In this document: one piece after another, positions 63,396 to 64,000 of the stretch | Layout of the letters: the number at the start of each line of letters is the position of its first letter | Position numbering within the stretch: position 1 is the stretch's first letter | From: Achatina immaculata | Lineage: Eukaryota; Mollusca; Gastropoda; Stylommatophora; Achatinidae | Assembly: GCA_009760885.1 (NCBI GenBank) | Contig: CM019701.1 | Coordinates: 34,424,697-34,488,696, forward strand | Direction of reading: 5' to 3' | Length of the DNA: 64,000 nt | Position numbers and translations under genes: made by a program | The notes under the pieces: generated by a model | Database searches by the model: none | What the model saw: the letters and a program-made list of their open reading frames with translations, nothing else | Told to the model about the DNA's origin: nothing

Positions 63396-64000
63396 TTGAG
63401 AACCTCTGTGTTAGATTGTGGCTTGTTCTAGTTTTCTTGGATTCATCCCAGTGTAGGTAATTCTGACAGTAAAAGGGCTGTTCAGGAAATATAGGAGAGA
63501 GTTAAGCTCAATTATTGATTATTCACTTGTATGTGTTATACATAACTTTGAATCACATATAGAAATGATTTGCTACTTCGTGGAAGTACATACTGTGGTT
63601 AAAAAAACATCAACGCACTCACTTAGCTCTACTGTGAAGAACAGAAATCGAAGAAGAAGTGAATCATACACGTGGAATGATTCACATCATTCGCACAGGC
63701 AACAGGGAAATCACCCGAGCCGGTGAATATTTTGTCTGTAGGCGAGCTTTATATACAGTGTACCTCACTTTGAAACCCAGTTCTGTAAACTAGTTACTAC
63801 CAGCTTTGGGTCACTGATCGGAAATGTCTAACGAATTTCTATAAAATCCCGCCCTATTCTATCACCGTTTTCATTTCGAGAGTCATATAATGACATGGGC
63901 GACAAGTCAAAAACTTGTTACAAAATACATCGTATTATAACTATAGTTAGATGGAAGTGCACTGGTATGGTGCAGTTGAAGGAAGGAAGGAAAGAAGTGA
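63396..64000. other. no gene seen
   Basis: Unrecognised sequence to the window end, closing with GAAGGAAGGAAAG. Confidence 0.4.

Noticed and set aside
1..64000. Bacterial defence, toxin-antitoxin or phage-type system
   Set aside because: No prokaryotic gene organisation, ribosome-binding sites or relevant domains were seen; coding sequence is eukaryotic retroelement or spliced host sequence.

Overview
The window is eukaryotic nuclear DNA, most likely from a mollusc or another lophotrochozoan. The organism is inferred from repeat style and the antistasin-type gene; no database search was possible. There is no operon structure. The DNA is AT-rich, tRNA-derived SINEs are present, candidate exons have GT..AG borders, and most long open frames belong to decayed retrotransposons.

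The bulk is a graveyard of APE-type (apurinic-endonuclease + reverse transcriptase) non-LTR retrotransposons. I sorted them by 3' end into five groups. LINE-A ends in an (ATAAGAT)-like tail, LINE-B (RTE/BovB-like) in GCAAATGAATGA, LINE-C in (GAT)n, LINE-D in (GA)n, and LINE-E in (GAT)n with a different body. Many copies are 5'-truncated and flanked by 8-13 bp target-site duplications (TSDs) that can be read directly. Several are nested: A inside a mariner, C inside E, B inside a D variant, A inside repeat G. One LINE-A copy (41590-44132) has its 5' half inverted, as expected from twin priming. Other elements are two DUF4817-type mariner/Tc1-like DNA transposons with long terminal inverted repeats and TA duplications (31194-32196, 51077-52505), the 3' end of a Ty3/gypsy-like LTR element (1089-2357), at least four tRNA-derived SINE types, unclassified dispersed repeats, and about a dozen minisatellites.

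Three pieces of apparent host coding sequence stand out. (1) A three-exon plus-strand gene (16437-16500, 20638-20797, 22782-22977) encodes a predicted 139-residue secreted protein with a signal peptide and 18 cysteines in antistasin-type spacing. The splice phases agree across both introns, which are filled with repeats. (2) A minus-strand GNAT-family N-acetyltransferase frame lies at 57756-58370. (3) An isolated minus-strand exon lies at 61964-62070. A C2H2 zinc-finger-like remnant near 413-481 and a possible terminal exon near 60601-60700 are weaker.

Layout: 1-4540 SINE, LTR remnant and minisatellites; 4747-15015 LINE-D/E/C and minisatellites; 15138-22977 SINEs and the antistasin-like gene; 23390-29765 nested LINE-A/B/D; 30050-36920 mariner 1, LINE-A1 and fragments; 37318-46375 SINEs, a GC-rich unclassified block and the inverted LINE-A2; 46445-56874 LINE-D2, mariner 2 and nested LINE-E/C/D; 57225-64000 the GNAT frame, simple repeats and the isolated exon.
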